Source of the DNA: Streptomyces sp. NBC_01775
GTDB taxonomy: Bacteria; Actinomycetota; Actinomycetes; Streptomycetales; Streptomycetaceae
DNA: 64,000 nt
NCBI RefSeq assembly: GCF_035917675.1
Contig: NZ_CP109104.1
Location: 310,001 to 374,000, forward strand
Direction of reading: 5' to 3'
Below, piece after piece: positions 41,677-50,049 of this stretch. The notes beneath the pieces were generated by a model. The model ran no database searches. It worked only from the letters and a program-made list of their open reading frames with translations, and had not been told where the DNA came from. The position numbers were made by a program, and so were the translations under genes. Position 1 is the stretch's first letter, and every line of letters begins with the position of its first letter.

Positions 41677-42594
41677 TCACTTCCCTGCCCCCTCTGCCAG
41701 GCCCCGGATGAAGTGCCGCTGGCCCAGCAGGAAGACGACGATCATGGGGAGTGCGGCGATGGTCAGTCCGGCGAACAGAATGGGCCAGTCGGAGTTGAGC
41801 TTGCCCGCCATGTCGGCGAGGCCGACCGGAAGTGTCTTCAGCCGGTCATCGGTGACGAAGACCAGCGCGAAGGCGTACTCGTTCCAGCAAAAGAGAGTCT
41901 GGAGCATGGCGGCGGACACCAGGACCGGCCGGGACATGGGGACGACGACCTGCCAGAAGGTCTGCCAGCGGCTCGCCCCGTCGATGTGGGCGGCCTCCTC
42001 CACCTCGGAGGGAAGACTCAGCAGGTAGGCACGGATCAGGAAGGTCGTGAACGGGATTTTGAACGCCGTGTAGAGGACGATGAGCGCCCAGTACGTGTCG
42101 TAGATGTGCAGCGCCTGAAGGAGTTGTGCCAGCGGGACCAGTGCGACCGTCGGCGAGAGCATCATGCCGCCGAGCACCAGCAGCAGTGCCGGGCGGGCCA
42201 GGGGGATGTCGAGGCGGGTCAGCCCGTACGCCGCCCAGGCGCTGATGAGTACCACCGCCAGCACGCTCGCGCTGGTGACCAGCGCGCTGTTGAGGAGGTA
42301 GCGCAGTGTGCCCTCGTTCCAGGCCGCCGCGTAGTTGTCCCAGCGCGGGTGCGCGGGCAGCGACCAGGGGGCGGTGAACAGTTCGCTGTTGCTCTTGAGC
42401 CCGGACAGCGCCATCCAGCACAGGGGGTAGAGCACCGCGACCGCCAGCGCGGCGAGACCGCAATAGGCGAGGACTCTCGGTATGACGCCGGTCCGCCGTC
42501 GGACGGCGGCGCCGCCCGTCCGCGAGGGGTCTTTGGGCCGGGACAGTGTCCGCGCCGCGGGGGCGGGGCCTTTCGGGTCCATTGTGAGGGTCAT
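41677..42594 (-). CDS. frlM: Fructosamine ABC permease 2 (FrlM-like)
   Basis: A 305-residue MalG-type sugar permease with six helices. The conserved EAA loop reads 'EVEEAAHIDGASRWQTFWQV' and contacts the ATPase. Its ATG overlaps the preceding permease stop by four bases. It is the last gene of the deglycase-kinase-transporter operon. No ATPase gene is present, so it probably relies on a shared ATPase such as MsiK, as the Bacillus frl system relies on MsmX. Confidence 0.85.
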   Translation of the reverse strand: MTLTMDPKGPAPAARTLSRPKDPSRTGGAAVRRRTGVIPRVLAYCGLAALAVAVLYPLCWMALSGLKSNSELFTAPWSLPAHPRWDNYAAAWNEGTLRYLLNSALVTSASVLAVVLISAWAAYGLTRLDIPLARPALLLVLGGMMLSPTVALVPLAQLLQALHIYDTYWALIVLYTAFKIPFTTFLIRAYLLSLPSEVEEAAHIDGASRWQTFWQVVVPMSRPVLVSAAMLQTLFCWNEYAFALVFVTDDRLKTLPVGLADMAGKLNSDWPILFAGLTIAALPMIVVFLLGQRHFIRGLAEGAGK

Positions 42595-43508
42595 GCCTCC
42601 ACCGCCTTCCGCCGTGAGTAGCAAAGCTGGGCCGCTCCGGCGGCGAAGGTCAAGGCGAACAGCACGGTGCCGACCGCAGCCGCATAGCCCATGTCGTCGC
42701 CGGTGAAGGCGCTGGTGTAGAGCCAGGTCCCCAGCACCTGGCTGGAGTTGGAGGGTCCGCCGCCGGTCATCACCATCACCTCGTTGAAGACCAGGAAGGC
42801 TCCGGAGACGGTGAGGATCACCAGCAGCGTGGTCATCTGACGCACCATGGGAACGGTGACCGTGAAGAACGTACGGACGCGGCCCGCGCCGTCGACGTAC
42901 GCCGCCTCGTACAGCTCGCGCGGTATCCGCTGCACGGCGACGGTGAGCAGCATCGTGGTGTAGCCGAAGGACTGCCACTGGCTCATCCCGATGACGCCCC
43001 AGATGGCGGTGTCAGGCTGCCCGAGCCAGTCGCGTTGCCAGCCGTCCAGGCCCACGGCGCCCAGCAGGCTGTTCACCAGTCCGGCGTCCGGCTGGTAGAG
43101 GAACTGGAAGAGGAGTCCGGCGACCGTCATCGAGACGGCGGCCGGCACCACATAGAGGGTGCGCAGCAGTCCCCCGAGCCGGCGTCCGACCAGCTCCTCC
43201 AAGGCCGCGGCGAGCACCAGCGCGGCGCCCACCTGGAAGGTGACCGACGTGACGGCGAAGAGGAGGTTGTTGGCCAGCGCCTTCCAGAAGACCGGGTCGG
43301 CGAACGCCTGCCGGTAGTTGTCCAGCCCGACGAACCGGGTGCCCGGCTGGAAGACGCTGAACTTGAGCAGGCTGAGGCGGACGTTCTCCGCGATGGGGTA
43401 GTAGACGAAGACCGTGATGAGCGCGAGGGCGGGGGCGGCCCAGAGCGCGTGCCGCATGCGGCGGACGGTGCGGGCCCCGGCTGTCGGAAGACGGTGGAGT
43501 GTGGTCAT
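42591..43508 (-). CDS. frlN: Fructosamine ABC permease 1 (FrlN-like)
   Basis: A 305-residue MalF-type permease with six helices. 'MRHALWAAPALALITVFVYY' is TM1, and the EAA loop is 'ELYEAAYVDGAGRVRTFFTV'. GGGAGGGA precedes the start, which overlaps the binding-protein stop by four bases. It forms the heterodimeric channel with the next gene's product. Confidence 0.85.
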   Translation of the reverse strand: MTTLHRLPTAGARTVRRMRHALWAAPALALITVFVYYPIAENVRLSLLKFSVFQPGTRFVGLDNYRQAFADPVFWKALANNLLFAVTSVTFQVGAALVLAAALEELVGRRLGGLLRTLYVVPAAVSMTVAGLLFQFLYQPDAGLVNSLLGAVGLDGWQRDWLGQPDTAIWGVIGMSQWQSFGYTTMLLTVAVQRIPRELYEAAYVDGAGRVRTFFTVTVPMVRQMTTLLVILTVSGAFLVFNEVMVMTGGGPSNSSQVLGTWLYTSAFTGDDMGYAAAVGTVLFALTFAAGAAQLCYSRRKAVEA

Positions 43509-44944
43509 CTCGTCCCTCCCTGGTCCGTGTGGCCGTCTCGACTGTGCTCGAACCGGGAGGCCTCGCCACGGGAAGCCTCGGAGCGGGAAGCCTCGTCGTG
43601 GGAGGACTCGCCCCGGGACGAGAAGCGGTGTGCCTGGTCGGCGGCCTCCCGTAGCCGGCGCCCGGCCTCCTGGGGGCTCACCCGGCCGCCGAGCACTGAA
43701 TCGGCCGTGGCGAGCGTGGGATTGACGATCTTGTTGTCGGTACGGGTGTCGAGCCAGACCGATATCCGGCGCCCGTCGATCAGCCGCTGGGCGGCGCGGA
43801 GCCCCTTGACCCGGCCGGCTCGGGAGGTGCCCTGGACGGCGCTGAGCCAGCCCAGTTCCCGTACCATCTCCCGCGCCTGGGGGCGCGCGGTGAGGAACTT
43901 CAGGAAGTCGACGGCGAGGGCCTTGTTCGGCGAGTTGTTGGACACCATCAGCCCGTCCGTGCCGCCGGCGAGGGCCCGGGGATCGCCCTGTCCTTCCGGG
44001 TCGCGCGGCATGGGGAAGAAGCCCCAGTCCCGCTCGAAGGAGGCCGGAGCTCCGCCCTTCTCGGTGAGGAAGGGGAACTCGACCGTCTCCAGGTACTGCA
44101 TGGCCGCCTTCCCGTACACCAGCTTGGTCTGCGCGTTCTCGTGGCTCACGCTGGAACCGCCGGGCGCGAAGCACCGTTCCTTCAGCCGGCGCAGGTCGGT
44201 GAACGCGCGTACGTAGCCGGGGTGCCGGAAGCCTCCGCTCTTCCGCGCCGCGTAGTCCGCCGCGAGGGTGTCCGGCGGCACGTTCATCGCGTTCAGCTGG
44301 GTGAGCAAATGGCCGACGGGCCAGCCGTACTGGTTGCCGAAGGTGATCGGGGTCCGGCCGGCCTTCCTGATCCGGTCGCAGGCCGAGAGCAGTTGCGGGA
44401 AGGTCCGCGGCACGCCTTTCACCCCGGCCTCGCGGAAGATCCGCTTGTTGTACGCGAAGACCTTGGCGTCGAGGGTCACCGGGACCCCGTAGTCGCGCCC
44501 GCCGTAGCGGTAGGCACGCAGCGCGTCCGGCGCGAAGGAGCGGCCCCAGCCGGTGTCACCGAGCTGGCTGGTGAGGTCGGCGGCGAGCTTTCCGTCGGCG
44601 AACCTCCCGGCGTACTGTCCCGGCCAGGCGAAGTAGATGTCCGGCAGATCGCGGGAGGCGGCCAGGGCGGCGATGCGGTCCTTGTAGGGCTGGTCCCCGA
44701 CCGCCTGGAGGTCGATGGTGACGCCGGGATTGCGCCGTTCGTACTCCTTCGCCATCCGCTTGAAGTACGGAGCGTATTGCGGGTCGGCCCACTTCTCCAG
44801 CACGACGAGGTGCCCCTTGGGACGGCCGTGCAGGGTCAGGTCGTTCGGAGTGGTGCGTACGGGCGCCTGCCCGCAGCCGCTCAGCGAGAGGACGGCGGCG
44901 AAGGCGGTGGCGAGCAGCGCCGGGGTTCGCAGGAAGCGCAGCAC
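43505..44944 (-). CDS. frlO: Fructosamine-binding lipoprotein (FrlO-like)
   Basis: A 479-residue extracellular solute-binding protein of the sugar (MalE/UgpB) class. The signal ends in the lipobox LSGC (Cys24). 'HLVVLEKWADPQYAPYFKRM' and 'NPGVTIDLQAVGDQPYKDRI' open the first lobe. The last 40 residues are a hydrophilic tail of EASRx pentapeptides coded by a 15-bp tandem repeat, which the fold does not need. Substrate assignment rests on its operon with FrlD- and FrlB-like enzymes. Confidence 0.85.
   Translation of the reverse strand: MLRFLRTPALLATAFAAVLSLSGCGQAPVRTTPNDLTLHGRPKGHLVVLEKWADPQYAPYFKRMAKEYERRNPGVTIDLQAVGDQPYKDRIAALAASRDLPDIYFAWPGQYAGRFADGKLAADLTSQLGDTGWGRSFAPDALRAYRYGGRDYGVPVTLDAKVFAYNKRIFREAGVKGVPRTFPQLLSACDRIRKAGRTPITFGNQYGWPVGHLLTQLNAMNVPPDTLAADYAARKSGGFRHPGYVRAFTDLRRLKERCFAPGGSSVSHENAQTKLVYGKAAMQYLETVEFPFLTEKGGAPASFERDWGFFPMPRDPEGQGDPRALAGGTDGLMVSNNSPNKALAVDFLKFLTARPQAREMVRELGWLSAVQGTSRAGRVKGLRAAQRLIDGRRISVWLDTRTDNKIVNPTLATADSVLGGRVSPQEAGRRLREAADQAHRFSSRGESSHDEASRSEASRGEASRFEHSRDGHTDQGGTR
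43555..43614. repeat. 15-bp tandem repeat at the 3' end of frlO
   Basis: Four consecutive 15-bp units of the pattern GGGAAGCCTCGNNNN lie at 43555, 43570, 43585 and 43600. They encode EASRF, EASRG, EASRS and a diverged fourth copy. The repeat length keeps the frame, so copy number can vary without harming the protein. Confidence 0.85.
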
Positions 44945-44947
44945 GGG

Positions 44948-45772
44948 TCACCTCACGGGTGCGATGTGCGGGTCCGAACAGACCCGGGGATGTCCGAAGG
45001 CACCTTCGTGGGTGCAGACCTCGGCGGCATACGCGGCGGCCTGCGCGGCGGCAGACGGCACCGCGGCACCGTCCAGCAGCGCCACCATCAGCCGTGCGAC
45101 GAAGGAGTCGCCGGCGCCGAGGGTATCCACGACCTCGACGGGCGTCACGGGCTGGAGGTGCGGAACCCCGTCGCGCGAGACCAGCGCGCCCCCACCGCCC
45201 CGGGTCACGATCACGGTCCCCGGCCCGGCCCGGTGCGCGGCATCCGCGAGCGCGGCGGCTTCGCGGTCCCCGGCGCCGGGCCGGGAGAACACGGCGTATC
45301 GGACGTGCGGCAGGAGTGGTTCGGCATACGGCCAGGGGCGGTCGGAGAAGTCGTAGCTGAGCGGGCAGGCGCGGGCGAGGAGCGGCAGCGCGTGCTCCAG
45401 TCCGCTGCAGTCTCCGGTGTGCAGGAGGTCGAAGCCGGCCAGCCAGTCCAGGTCGGCGTCGTCCGGCGTGAACCGGGAAACCCCTTCGTCGGAACCGGCG
45501 AAGTGCCGGTTGCCCTCCGCGTCGAGGCGCACGGTGGCGTAGGCGTTGGGGCCGTCGGCGGTGCGGACCCGGTCAGTGCCGACCCCCTCGGCGTCGAGCG
45601 CGGTCCGGATGTGCCCTCCGGCCTCGTCGGTGCCGAGGACGCCGAGGTAGGCGGCCTCGGCGCCGCAGCGAGCGGCGTGCACGGCGACGTTGACAGCGTT
45701 GCCGCCGGGATACATCAGGCCGCGCTGCGGGTATCGGTCGACGACGTTGTCGCCGACTCCGCAGATGCGCAT
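44948..45772 (-). CDS. frlD: Fructoselysine/fructosamine 6-kinase (PfkB family)
   Basis: A 274-residue PfkB-type kinase. The start 'MRICGVGDNVVDRYPQRGLM' and 'YPGGNAVNVAVHAARCGAEA' closely resemble FrlD, which phosphorylates fructoselysine at O6. The family signature with the catalytic Asp is 'EVVDTLGAGDSFVARLMVAL'. 'PLSYDFSDRPWPYAEPLLPH' is also FrlD-like. GGAGAGA precedes ATG 45772. It stops three bases before the binding-protein gene. It prepares imported Amadori compounds for the deglycase encoded upstream. Confidence 0.9.
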   Translation of the reverse strand: MRICGVGDNVVDRYPQRGLMYPGGNAVNVAVHAARCGAEAAYLGVLGTDEAGGHIRTALDAEGVGTDRVRTADGPNAYATVRLDAEGNRHFAGSDEGVSRFTPDDADLDWLAGFDLLHTGDCSGLEHALPLLARACPLSYDFSDRPWPYAEPLLPHVRYAVFSRPGAGDREAAALADAAHRAGPGTVIVTRGGGGALVSRDGVPHLQPVTPVEVVDTLGAGDSFVARLMVALLDGAAVPSAAAQAAAYAAEVCTHEGAFGHPRVCSDPHIAPVR

Positions 45773-46130
45773 GGTCTCTCCGTTCCGTGTTGGGGAAGGG
45801 TGTGTGGGAGGGACGGGCGGCGCCCCCGGACCGGGGGCCCGGGACAGCCGAAGGAGCCAGGTGTCCGCAGGGCCGGGCACGGAGGGCCTTCGGCCCGAGC
45901 CGTTCCGGCCGGTCGGGGGCGGCTCGGCCCGGTCCGGTCCGATGCGATCCCGCGCCGGACCGGGCCGGGGAACGGATCACCGGGCGGAACCGGCCCGGTC
46001 CTAGCCCCCGGCGCGCGCCGGTGCCGTGCGCACCTTGGTACGCGCCGGGTTGAGGAACGCCCTTGCCGTGGGCGTCCTCTCCGTGCTTCTCAGACCGGAT
46101 TCGTACGTCTCAGTACCGGATCCGTATGTC
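45773..46130. other. Gap between frlB and frlD with repeats
   Basis: No gene is supported in this 358-bp gap. It is unusually rich in CCGG-type palindromes (45895-46000), which may form RNA structure that separates frlB from the downstream genes. The left end carries a short tandem repeat (46088-46137). Confidence 0.5.
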
Positions 46131-46137
46131 TCAGTAC
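46088..46137. repeat. About 20-bp tandem repeat at the 3' end of frlB
   Basis: TCTCAGACCGGATTCGTACG (46088) is followed by TCTCAGTACCGGATCCGTAT plus one base (46108) and a partial TCTCAGTAC (46129). The last copy overlaps the Tyr and stop codons of frlB. Confidence 0.75.
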
Positions 46138-47165
46138 TCGACCTTGAACATGTAGCGGCGCTGGTCCAGGTCGTGGCCGCGCACCGCCTCGTAGTGGTGC
46201 GCGAGCCGGCTGGCGAGGGTGTTGAGCGCGATCGGGCTGATCTCGCCGCGCAGGTCCTCCGGGACGCCGGGCAGCGAGAGCGACCGGGTGTCGATGTAGT
46301 GCGCCTTCCGCGTGTACTTGTCGAGGAAGGTCTTCGCCCGCTCGGCCATCGGCCGGGTGCCGTCCTCACCGAGCATCAACAGCACCGGCTGGTCCTCGGT
46401 GACGATCTCGAAGGCGCCGTGGAAGAACTCGCCGGCGTTGTAGCTGCCGCCGTGCTTCCACTGCATCTCCATCAGGTAGCACATGGTGAAGCCGTATCCC
46501 GCACCGTAGTTGGGGCCGGCGGACAGCACGTAGGTCACGTCCTCGTCGGCCAGCGCGGCGGCGATGGAGTGGCACAGCTCCTCGGACTCGAGCTGCGCCG
46601 CGTGCAGCGCCTCGGGCAGCGCCTCATAGGCGGCGCGCAGCCGCGCGTAGTCACCGAGCACCCCGGTCTGCTCCAGCAGCGCGTGGCCGAGCTGACCGAA
46701 CAGCACGTGCTTGGGTGCGGCGACGGTGTCCTCGCTGCCGTAGGTGAAGGCGGCGTGCGCGGCCTTGGCCAGGGGGCTGTCCGGGAGCCGGGTCACGGCG
46801 GCGACCGTGGCCCCGGCGGCCCTTGCGAACTCGGCGGCGGCGACGGTCTCCTTGGTCGTGCCCGTGTGCGAGGCCACCACGACGAGCGAGCCCTCGCCGA
46901 GCAGTGCGGGGTCACGGAACTGGAACTCGGCGCTGTTCATGTGGAAGACCGGGAACGGGGCGCGGGTCTCCAGCATGTGGTGCACGGCGTACGAGGCGAC
47001 CAGCGAGCCGCCGCAGCCGACCAGGAAGACGTTGCGCAGCCCGGTCCTGGAGCCGGTGATGCCCTCGACGAAGGTACGGGCGGCCTCGCGCTGGCCCAGC
47101 GCGAAGGAGACGGTCTCCTTGAAGTCCGGGTTGATGGGCTTGAGCGGCAGAGTTGCGGTGGTCAC
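46131..47165 (-). CDS. frlB: FrlB-like fructosamine-6-phosphate deglycase (SIS)
   Basis: A 344-residue double-SIS-domain enzyme that should split fructosamine 6-phosphates into glucose 6-phosphate and the free amine or amino acid. The first SIS domain has 'LRNVFLVGCGGSLVASYAVH' and 'GSLVVVASHTGTTKETVAAA'. The C-terminal half has 'WKHGGSYNAGEFFHGAFEIV' with the probable catalytic Glu-His. The end 'DLDQRRYMFKVEY' parallels the end of E. coli FrlB. GTG 47165 follows TGGAGAAG. Expression should start from the operator-bearing region shared with lacI. Confidence 0.9.
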   Translation of the reverse strand: MTTATLPLKPINPDFKETVSFALGQREAARTFVEGITGSRTGLRNVFLVGCGGSLVASYAVHHMLETRAPFPVFHMNSAEFQFRDPALLGEGSLVVVASHTGTTKETVAAAEFARAAGATVAAVTRLPDSPLAKAAHAAFTYGSEDTVAAPKHVLFGQLGHALLEQTGVLGDYARLRAAYEALPEALHAAQLESEELCHSIAAALADEDVTYVLSAGPNYGAGYGFTMCYLMEMQWKHGGSYNAGEFFHGAFEIVTEDQPVLLMLGEDGTRPMAERAKTFLDKYTRKAHYIDTRSLSLPGVPEDLRGEISPIALNTLASRLAHHYEAVRGHDLDQRRYMFKVEY

Positions 47166-47218
47166 GCGGTTCTTCTCCACATCTGACGAGGGTGAACGAA
47201 CGAAGGGAAGACCCGGGA

Positions 47219-47232
47219 TGGGAACGTTCCCA
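47219..47232. promoter_or_regulatory. LacI-type operator 1
   Basis: TGGGAACGTTCCCA is a perfect 14-bp palindrome with a central CG, the hallmark of LacI-family sites. It lies 54 bp before the frlB start. Confidence 0.85.
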
Positions 47233-47251
47233 ATTCCATGAACGGTGAACT

Positions 47252-47267
47252 TTGGGAACGTTCCCAA
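47252..47267. promoter_or_regulatory. LacI-type operator 2
   Basis: TTGGGAACGTTCCCAA is a perfect 16-bp palindrome with the same core as operator 1. The centres are 34 bp apart, about three helical turns, so two dimers could bind on nearly the same face and close both divergent promoters. Confidence 0.85.
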
Positions 47268-47341
47268 TCGCGGTGTTGAGAACCTTCCCACCGCTACTCC
47301 GACAGCGTCAATACCGTTGCGCCGGATAACCTGTTGCCGCC

Positions 47342-48421
47342 ATGACCAGTCACAGCAGCCAGCGCCCCGCGACCATCCCTGATGTGGCCCGCGAGGCCGG
47401 AGTCTCCCGCTCCACCGCCTCCCGGGCGCTCGCCGACTACGGCTCCGTGAGCCCGGAGACCCGAGAGCGGGTGCAGGCCGCGGCCACGAGACTCGGCTAC
47501 CGCCCCAACCAGCTCGCCCGCAGCATGATCACCGGGCGCACCCACACGCTGGGCGTGGTGGTCGCCGACATACAAAACCCCTTCTTCGCAGGCGTCACCC
47601 GCGGCATCACGGACACCGCGCGCGCCGCGGGCTACCAGGTACTGCTGGCCAACACCGACGAGGACCACGCCCAGGAGCGCTCCGCCGTGAAGATGCTCCG
47701 CGACAAGCACGTCGACGGCGTCATCATCGCTCCGGCCTCGCCCTCCAGCACCGCACACCTGGCCGCCTTGCGAGAGGACCGCTGCCCCCTCGTCCTGCTG
47801 GACCGCGAGGTTCCGTCACTGAGCACGGACACGGTGACCGTCGACAACCGCGGAGCCGCCGAGGACGCCGTACGCCGGCTGCTGGAGGCCGGACACCGGC
47901 GGATCGGCATGGTGACGCTGGGCGGCAGCGGCGAACACTGGCCCGGCCCGGAGGGTGCGGAGCCGCCCGCGCAGGTCTCGACGGGCGTCGAGCGGGTCAA
48001 GGGCTTCCGTGCCGCCCTGCACGCGGCCGGCCTCAAGGACCCGGACACCTACGTACGGCTCGGTGTCCACGGCCAGGAGCCCGCCGCGCTGGCAGCCGAA
48101 CTCCTCGGACTCCCCCAGCCGCCGACCGCTCTCTTCACCACCGACAGCCTGATCGCCCTCGGCACCCTCTCCGCCATTCAGGAGGCAGGGCTGCGGGTGC
48201 CGGATGACATCTCCCTGGTCACGTTCGACGACGCCGACTGGACCAGAATCATCCGCCCGCGCCTCTCCGTGGTGGCCCAGCCGGTCCAGGAGTTGGGCGC
48301 CCGTGCCGTGCGGGCTCTCGTCGCCCGCATCGAGGGCCACACGGAGGCCCGCCCCGAACACATCGTCCTGGACACCGCGTTCATCTCGCGGGACTCCATT
48401 GCTCCACCGCCCTCCCGCTGA
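47342..48421 (+). CDS. LacI-family repressor of the fructosamine operon
   Basis: A 359-residue LacI/GalR protein. The helix-turn-helix and hinge are 'TIPDVAREAGVSRSTASRAL' and 'TRLGYRPNQLARSMITGRTH'. The sugar-binding core begins 'LGVVVADIQNPFFAGVTRGI'. It is divergent from frlB and separated from it by two GGGAACGTTCCC operators. No ribosome site is seen, and GATAAC sits 12-17 bases before the ATG, so it may be leaderless. Bacillus uses a GntR regulator (FrlR) for the same job. Confidence 0.94.
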   Translation: MTSHSSQRPATIPDVAREAGVSRSTASRALADYGSVSPETRERVQAAATRLGYRPNQLARSMITGRTHTLGVVVADIQNPFFAGVTRGITDTARAAGYQVLLANTDEDHAQERSAVKMLRDKHVDGVIIAPASPSSTAHLAALREDRCPLVLLDREVPSLSTDTVTVDNRGAAEDAVRRLLEAGHRRIGMVTLGGSGEHWPGPEGAEPPAQVSTGVERVKGFRAALHAAGLKDPDTYVRLGVHGQEPAALAAELLGLPQPPTALFTTDSLIALGTLSAIQEAGLRVPDDISLVTFDDADWTRIIRPRLSVVAQPVQELGARAVRALVARIEGHTEARPEHIVLDTAFISRDSIAPPPSR

Positions 48422-48423
48422 CC

Positions 48424-49503
48424 GTCGGTCGCGGTGAGGCCACAGGTGGGCCGCACGACCGGCCGTGCCCCCTCGGCTCGGCACTTCCGGGACGCCCGTC
48501 CGGAAACCGTTCGCGCACCTGCTGGGCCCAGGACAGGGCGAGCGTGGTCTTGCCGATGCCCGCGCTGCCGGCGATCGACGCGACGACCACCGTCGTCCCG
48601 TCCTGCCCGGCCGCGCCGAGATGCCGGTTCAGCACCTCCAGCTAGCTCGTGCGTGCGGCCCGCCAGACGGCGTACGGACGAGGGCAGTTGGCTGGGTACG
48701 GTCAGCGGCGGCCGGGTCCCGGGGGCGCGGGTGGCGGCGGGGGATGCGGTGTCGGGGGTGCCGGGGACCAGGTGGGGTCGGCGCTCAGGATCCGCTGGTG
48801 CAGCCGCTGTAGCGGATCGCCGGGGTCGATGCCCAGTTCGTCGGCGAGCCGCACGCGGGTGGAGCGGCAGTGGTCGAGGGCTTCCGCCGCACGCCCGCAG
48901 CGGTACAGGGCCAGCATCAGATGTCCGGCCAGGCGCTCGTCCAGGGGGGTGCTCCCGCGCCCGTGCCCGCAGCTCGGCCAGCTGCTCCCGATGCCGGCCG
49001 CGCCGCAGCGCGACATCGTTGCGGTCCAGTTCGGCGGCGAGCCGCTCATGGTGGGGGGCCGGGCGCAGGGTGTCCAGCCAGAGGGATTCCAGGGTGCCGA
49101 ACGGCTCGCCGTGCCACAGCCCGATCGCCTGCTCGAACAGGTCGGCGGCCCGTTCGTCCTCCTCCGTGGCGCGCACCCGGCCGACCAGGTCCCGGAAGCG
49201 GTGCAGATCCACGTCCAGGGCGTCCGTGGTCAGCGTGTAGCCGTCGGGCCGGCGCACGATGGCCGGGCCGACGCCGCCGTGGGCGAGGGCGGCGCGGAGC
49301 CGGGACAGGTAGCCGTAGAGGGTGTCACGGGCGCGCCGCGGCGGGTGGTCGCCCCACACCCGGTGGACGAGTTGGTCGACCGGGAGCGGGCGGTTGACCT
49401 GCACCAGCAGGGCGGCCAGCACACACCGCTGCCGGGCGTGCCCGAGGTCGAGGGGCCGACCGCCGACGACCGCCTCGACGCCGCCCAGCAGCCGGAACTC
49501 CAC
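48424..49503 (-). pseudogene. SARP/NB-ARC regulator, frameshifted and truncated
   Basis: The N-terminal frame from GTG 49503 has the SARP DNA-binding domain ('VEFRLLGGVEAVVGGRPLDL', 'QRCVLAALLVQVNRPLPVDQ') and the start of the BTAD domain. Near 48955 the frame shifts: 'LDERLAGHLMLALYRCGRAA' and 'LADELGIDPGDPLQRLHQRI' continue in another frame. A third frame carries the NTPase start 'VVASIAGSAGIGKTTLALSW' (P-loop) and breaks off near 48440. It was an AfsR-type pathway activator and is not functional. Confidence 0.85.
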
Positions 49504-50049
49504 CGCCTCGTCCCCTCCCGTTCCCACCCGCCTCGTCAGGCTTGCACGGCACTCTCCGCGTGACCAGTGCATTACAGGTCCCCCGCGGGTTTGTCCGGGA
49601 CCGCGCTCCCACGAAGGTGCTCGCCGCGGCGCTCACGGCCCGGACCGGGACGGCTGGCCGGCCCGGCCGACTCGAAACCGCACCGAGCTCGCACCGCGCC
49701 GCCGCACGATCCTCTGAAGCTCCTGTCCCTGCTCGGTCAGCCCGCGGACCCTGAGCCGGTGGGCCAACGCCGCAGCGGCAGCCCTGAGTTCGGGCACCGT
49801 GATCGAGGTATGGCGGGACGGGCACGGCTTCCGACGGGAGCTCGCGGGCATCCGACCGATCGGGAACCCCAGGAGGCCGATCCTCCAGCGGGTGCCGGAA
49901 CGCGGGTGGCCTTCGAGCCGCAGCGGGCTCGACGGACAGCACCACATCGGCTACGACCACGCGGGGACCGTCCCGCCGGGTCGGCGATGACCTGCACGTT
50001 CACCTGCGGGATCCGCCCGCGCCCAGCGCCCGCGTGCTAGGAAGAACCC
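49504..50049. other. Gene-poor stretch, possible transposase trace
   Basis: No intact gene is supported. On the minus strand near 50005, PQVNVQVIADPAGR resembles the strand before the first catalytic Asp of IS5-family transposases, but the following residues do not fit. I treat it as a possible trace of an insertion element. Confidence 0.3.

Noticed and set aside
49504..50049. Regulator-like minus-strand frame (VPELRAAAAALAHRLRV)
   Set aside because: It has no complete domain and no start signal; only a possible transposase trace is noted.
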